Positions 6,594 through 9,256 of a stretch of 9,256 bases of DNA are shown here, in pieces (positions within the stretch are counted from its first letter, which is position 1; each line of letters begins with the position of its first letter). The position numbers and the translations under genes were made by a program. The DNA is from Fimbriimonadaceae bacterium. GTDB taxonomy: Bacteria > Armatimonadota > Fimbriimonadia > Fimbriimonadales > Fimbriimonadaceae. The stretch spans positions 1 to 9,256 of the forward strand of contig CANFJD010000091.1 of assembly GCA_947447315.1 (NCBI GenBank), read 5' to 3'. The notes below the pieces were generated by a model. The model searched no databases. It saw only the letters and a list, made by a program, of their open reading frames with translations, and was not told the DNA's origin.

Positions 6594-7298
6594 CTAGTCC
6601 TTGTAAAAAGGATCGAACGACGACGAGCCAACGGTCTTGAATTGGTTTTCGTCCATGGCCCGTAGATGCAAATCAGCAAATAGTACATTTCGGGAAAAGG
6701 ACTCTGAAGCAGCGGATCCCTCCGAATAGAAACGTTCAACCGTCAGCTCTCGACCATTTCCATGCCAATGTCCAAAGGAATCGGCAGAAACAAAGACTTG
6801 CGATGGTTGCGACACCGTTGACAGTCGGTAAGACCGGATCCCTAAGATGGTGTTATAGCAATAAGAGGATCCAACTGCCGCAAAATCGGAAGGTCGGTTT
6901 GCTGGAGGATTTTCCAGCGTTGGATACCACGCGGAGCCATTGTCCAAGGGACAAGAAAAGATGTTCGGAGACTTAACGTATTGGAAAAGGGCATCGCGAA
7001 AAGTCGGCATCTGCCGAATCACATCTGCAAATCGCGACAATTCCCCGTTCCAAGAATCGATGAACTTAATCTCTACCGGGTCTGCTGCCCACATGTACGT
7101 GTCCTGATTGTCCGCCAAATAGAGCGACGTCGCGGCACCGATCTGTCGCAGATTTTGGCCGCACGCGGTAATTTTGGATTGCTTAGTCATGGAGGAAATG
7201 ATCGGCATTGAAATCCCTGCCAAGACCGCAATGATTCCAATGACGGCCAGGAGCTCAATGAGCGTCATTCCATTCACTTCTTTGCCGGGCCTGGCCAT
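6594..7298 (-). CDS. type IV prepilin-like (pseudopilin) protein
   Basis: A 234-residue exported protein with a class III signal. The leader MARPGKEVNG (1-10) is followed by MTLIELLAVIGIIAVLAGIS, so prepilin peptidase would cut after G10. The mature protein would start with Met and carry the conserved Glu at +5 (E15). The hydrophobic helix (11-33) both anchors and assembles such proteins. The globular part contains CGQNLRQIGAATSLYLADNQ (46-65), FSCPLDNG (114-121) and, near the end, NVLFADLHLRAMD (204-216). This resembles the large pseudopilin-like family of Planctomycetota, Verrucomicrobiota and Armatimonadota, but the usual DG of the final motif is DL here. GGAGGGA just upstream supports the ATG at 7298. 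The gene overlaps the 3' end of the preceding gene by 25 bases, so coupled translation is likely. Confidence 0.88.
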   Translation of the reverse strand: MARPGKEVNGMTLIELLAVIGIIAVLAGISMPIISSMTKQSKITACGQNLRQIGAATSLYLADNQDTYMWAADPVEIKFIDSWNGELSRFADVIRQMPTFRDALFQYVKSPNIFSCPLDNGSAWYPTLENPPANRPSDFAAVGSSYCYNTILGIRSYRLSTVSQPSQVFVSADSFGHWHGNGRELTVERFYSEGSAASESFSRNVLFADLHLRAMDENQFKTVGSSSFDPFYKD

Positions 7299-7993
7299 CG
7301 TCCCTCCGTCGGAATCTCAACGTTTATCGGATCCTTTGGAACCCCAGCTTCATTGCGAAAAAACATGGTCATGTCCCATGGCTTACCTACCCCCACGTAA
7401 TCTGACCTCGGCACCTCACGTACCGATCCATCACTCCACAGCGTCAAGATGTACCCTTCCGGTCGATCCTCGTAGTGGCCGTCTCTAAAGACAACCCGGT
7501 TACGGCGGTAGTAAGCGTCCGTGCTTACCAAAACTGATGACGTCTCACCTGCCTTCGTCGGTTGATGCGCTCCGCCATCAGCTCGTTTGCCCCGAAATCG
7601 CCAATCGTATGTCTGAAGATCATGGTAATAGATTCCAGAGTCGCTCTTTGAGATATCTGCCGAAGTCAAAGTTTCTTCGGTGACGCGATCTATCTCGGGC
7701 CACCGCGACGTGAATGCAATCAACTTCCGTGGATCATCGGGATACCGTCCGTTCTCCCGATAAAAACTGTCGAGCGCCTTCGATAGCCTACGAAAGTCTT
7801 CTTTTGCGTCGAAATCCGAATCAGCTAGCCGGTTGGGGTTGAGCCTAAGACCGGCTAACGGAATAATTTGCCCGTCGTCATACCTCTCTAAATAAATCCC
7901 GCTCCCCGCTAATTGCTGTTTAAGGAGGAATATGGCTCCCAAAACAGCGAGTATCGTAATAGCGGGGACAAAGATCTTTCGAGACATTTTCAC
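7274..7993 (-). CDS. membrane-anchored pseudopilin-like protein without a prepilin cleavage site
   Basis: A 239-residue protein with one amino-terminal hydrophobic helix (about residues 8-25, after MKMSRK), so it is probably a signal-anchored envelope protein. The soluble part has LDSFYRENGRYPDDPRKLIA (74-93), a stretch common in pseudopilins and related proteins. Near the end it has RVVFRDGHYEDRPEGYILTL (166-185) and WSDGSVREVPRSD (186-198), which resemble the carboxy-terminal DG motif of the prepilin family. The G-[FM]-T-L-[IV]-E signal is absent. It is thus a likely partner of the prepilin encoded next, with which it overlaps by 25 bases. The start is GTG at 7993 or ATG at 7987; neither has a clear ribosome binding site. 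It is probably the first gene of the transcript that runs on to 3832. The exact family is not recognised with certainty. Confidence 0.75.
   Translation of the reverse strand: MKMSRKIFVPAITILAVLGAIFLLKQQLAGSGIYLERYDDGQIIPLAGLRLNPNRLADSDFDAKEDFRRLSKALDSFYRENGRYPDDPRKLIAFTSRWPEIDRVTEETLTSADISKSDSGIYYHDLQTYDWRFRGKRADGGAHQPTKAGETSSVLVSTDAYYRRNRVVFRDGHYEDRPEGYILTLWSDGSVREVPRSDYVGVGKPWDMTMFFRNEAGVPKDPINVEIPTEGRWPGPAKK
7301..7307 (-). promoter_or_regulatory. ribosome binding site of the prepilin-like gene
   Basis: GGAGGGA on the minus strand ends two bases before the ATG at 7298 (the GGAGG core ends four bases before it). It is the strongest Shine-Dalgarno match in the window and lies inside the end of the preceding coding region. 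Confidence 0.55.
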
Positions 7994-8039
7994 TGATTTG
8001 GCAACTCGGTTTAGTTAGGGGAACGACCACTCTTCCCAC

Positions 8040-8058
8040 AATATTCTACATGAATATT
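8040..8058. promoter_or_regulatory. inverted repeat with candidate -10 element upstream of the pseudopilin-like gene
   Basis: AATATTC-TACAT-GAATATT is a perfect inverted repeat with 7-base arms and a 5-base spacer, about 50 bases upstream of the minus-strand pseudopilin-like gene. On that strand it contains TAGAAT (8042-8047), a five-of-six match to the -10 consensus; no good -35 is seen. A regulator bound here would cover that promoter. Alternatively it is a chance palindrome in AT-rich DNA. Confidence 0.35.
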
Positions 8059-8132
8059 CAGGACTCTTGATTCGAATAATTGGCTTTCTATTCGCAACTA
8101 ATCCTATTTTCGACATGATTCCGTCACTCCCC

Positions 8133-8210
8133 TGGCTACTTAGCCAATGTGAGCTCCGGGCTTACGGAAAACGTCGGGACACAAGACACTACAGAGTGAA
8201 TGCACCGACG
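8133..8210. repeat. two short hairpin-like inverted repeats in the leader of the DPP-IV-like gene
   Basis: TGGCT-ACTT-AGCCA (8133-8146) is a perfect 5-base stem with a 4-base loop. CGTCGG (8172-8177) and CCGACG (8205-8210) form a second 6-base stem with a 27-base loop. Both lie upstream of the ATG at 8255. They could be leader structure; the significance is low at this size. Confidence 0.25.
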
Positions 8211-8254
8211 GTAGGACATCGTGAACCAAATCCAGGTAAGTAACCTATAACGTA

Positions 8255-9256
8255 ATGACGCCTCTCATTTGTATCGCGGGCGCGATGGCTGCGCACATAG
8301 CATTCATTCCCGAGGGCGGAGCCACGGAAGCCGATTTTGTTCGATCGAAAACCGTCGGCGAACGCTTCGCCAACCGCACCTTCCGCATCAATGTAGTGCC
8401 GCACTGGATCAAAGGCAACCGCTGGTTTTGGTACGCCGTGACCACCGGCGACAAAACCACCGAGTACGTGCTGGTAAACGCCACTACCGGCAACCGTCAA
8501 CTCGCCTTCGACCACGAAAAGCTCGGCAAGGCCATCGACGCGCCTGCCAATAACCTCGATGTCTGGATTCGCGATGCCGATGAGCGCACCATCACCGTCT
8601 CCCGCGCGGGCAAAAGCTACCGAGTGGATCGCCGCACCTACGCGGTTGAAGCCCTCGGCGAGGCAGCGAATGATGCTGTCTCAGATTCCCTCCCCGCCTT
8701 CCTCCCGGTGCGTCCATCCGGAGGCGGTCAAGAAACCAGCATCCGCCTCCAGAACCGTAGCTCCGCCAAGATCGTCGCCAACTGGGTGAATCAAGAAGGC
8801 AGACTGGTGAAGTACCAGGTCCTGAAACCAGGGGAAGAACGCCTTCAACACACCTTCAGTGAACACACCTGGGCCTTCACCGATGAATCCGGCAAAGTCC
8901 TCGCCTGCTACCAAGCCACCGAGGGCCCCGCTAGCGCCATCTTCACCGGAACCTCTCCCGTGCCGACTCCCGAACCGGAGCCTGGTGTACCGTCCCCCGA
9001 GGGGAAGCACCGCGCGACGGTTCAAAACCGAAATGTCTACCTCGACGGCAAGCCCATCACCACCGATGGCGTCGTTAAAAACGACTACGAAGAGTGGACC
9101 CTGCGGTGGTCACCAAATAGTCGCTACCTTTCGGTTATCCAGACCGAAGCCGGGGGCGATCGCCGGCTCACCTTCGTCCAATCCTCGCCCGACGACCAAG
9201 TCCAGCCCAAGGTGATCAGCGTTCCGTACCTAAAGCCTGGCGACAAGATCCCGCAC
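8255..9256 (+). CDS. S9/DPP-IV-like peptidase with a VHL-beta-like domain, amino-terminal part
   Basis: This frame stays open from ATG 8255 to the window edge (334 codons) and continues beyond it. Residues 1-16 (MTPLICIAGAMAAHIA) are a possible signal peptide without the usual basic start. The segment 45-95 (INVVPHWIKGNRWFWYAVTT, then TTEYVLVNATTGNRQLAFDH) is the style of the first part of bacterial dipeptidyl-peptidase-IV-like proteins. Residues about 160-222 read as a VHL-beta domain: TSIRLQNRSSAKIVANWVNQ, then KYQVLKPGEERLQHTF, HTWAFTDESGKVL. A Pro/Glu linker follows (235-248). The beta-propeller then begins (NRNVYLDGKPITTDG; LRWSPNSRYL; SSPDDQVQPKV; YLKPGDKIPH). The catalytic Ser-Asp-His domain would lie outside the window, so peptidase activity is inferred from the family. 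An in-frame TAA about 16 bases upstream limits the start. No good ribosome binding site is seen; ATG at residue 11 is an alternative. Confidence 0.85.
   Translation, partial: MTPLICIAGAMAAHIAFIPEGGATEADFVRSKTVGERFANRTFRINVVPHWIKGNRWFWYAVTTGDKTTEYVLVNATTGNRQLAFDHEKLGKAIDAPANNLDVWIRDADERTITVSRAGKSYRVDRRTYAVEALGEAANDAVSDSLPAFLPVRPSGGGQETSIRLQNRSSAKIVANWVNQEGRLVKYQVLKPGEERLQHTFSEHTWAFTDESGKVLACYQATEGPASAIFTGTSPVPTPEPEPGVPSPEGKHRATVQNRNVYLDGKPITTDGVVKNDYEEWTLRWSPNSRYLSVIQTEAGGDRRLTFVQSSPDDQVQPKVISVPYLKPGDKIPH

Noticed and set aside
8189..8515. Minus-strand frame of 108 codons, plus plus-strand frames at 8269-8553 and 8859-9215
   Set aside because: All overlap the DPP-IV-like reading frame, which explains the sequence with recognisable motifs and runs open to the window edge.

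Overview
The window reads as chromosomal DNA from a Gram-negative-type bacterium with moderate GC content. The gene mix is a short-headed type IV-like prepilin with a large globular domain, a dipeptidyl-peptidase-IV-like protein carrying a VHL-beta domain, a PDZ/alpha-beta hydrolase fusion and a PadR regulator. Together these recall Armatimonadota (Fimbriimonadia), Planctomycetota, Verrucomicrobiota or Acidobacteriota. That placement is inference from protein style only. No rRNA, tRNA, CRISPR array, insertion sequence or phage gene was seen.

Left part (1-1851, minus strand): a DUF2199 gene (98-616) lies 44 bases downstream of an ATP-grasp ligase gene of the RimK type (661-1589). The ligase gene is broken by one frameshift and two tandem in-frame stop codons, although the protein on both sides is still well preserved. 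A non-coding gap of about 260 bases follows, with a 12-base tandem repeat and two inverted repeats.

Middle (1852-3825): an exported PDZ plus serine alpha/beta hydrolase gene (minus) is divergent from a PadR-family regulator gene (plus). The 51-base gap between them holds a perfect 7-3-7 palindrome, TATTACA-TAT-TGTAATA, a good candidate for the PadR operator. This looks like a self-contained regulator/target pair.

Right-centre (3832-7993, minus strand): five genes lie head to tail with gaps of -25, 35, 23 and 1 bases and may form one transcript. In transcription order they are a membrane-anchored pseudopilin-like protein, a prepilin-like protein, a stand-alone C-terminal half of UvrA with all ATPase and zinc-finger motifs of that half, and two tandem paralogous membrane/coiled-coil proteins of unknown function. 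The last one converges on the PadR gene with only 6 bases between stop codons.

Right edge (8255-9256, plus): the first 334 codons of an S9/DPP-IV-family protein that runs off the window. A VHL-beta-like domain sits between its amino-terminal segment and the start of the DPP-IV beta-propeller. The 260-base gap before it is a divergent promoter region with a perfect 7-5-7 inverted repeat.

The points most worth following are the half UvrA, the tandem paralogues beside it, the VHL-like domain, and the PadR palindrome. No complete new defence or mobile system can be claimed from this window.
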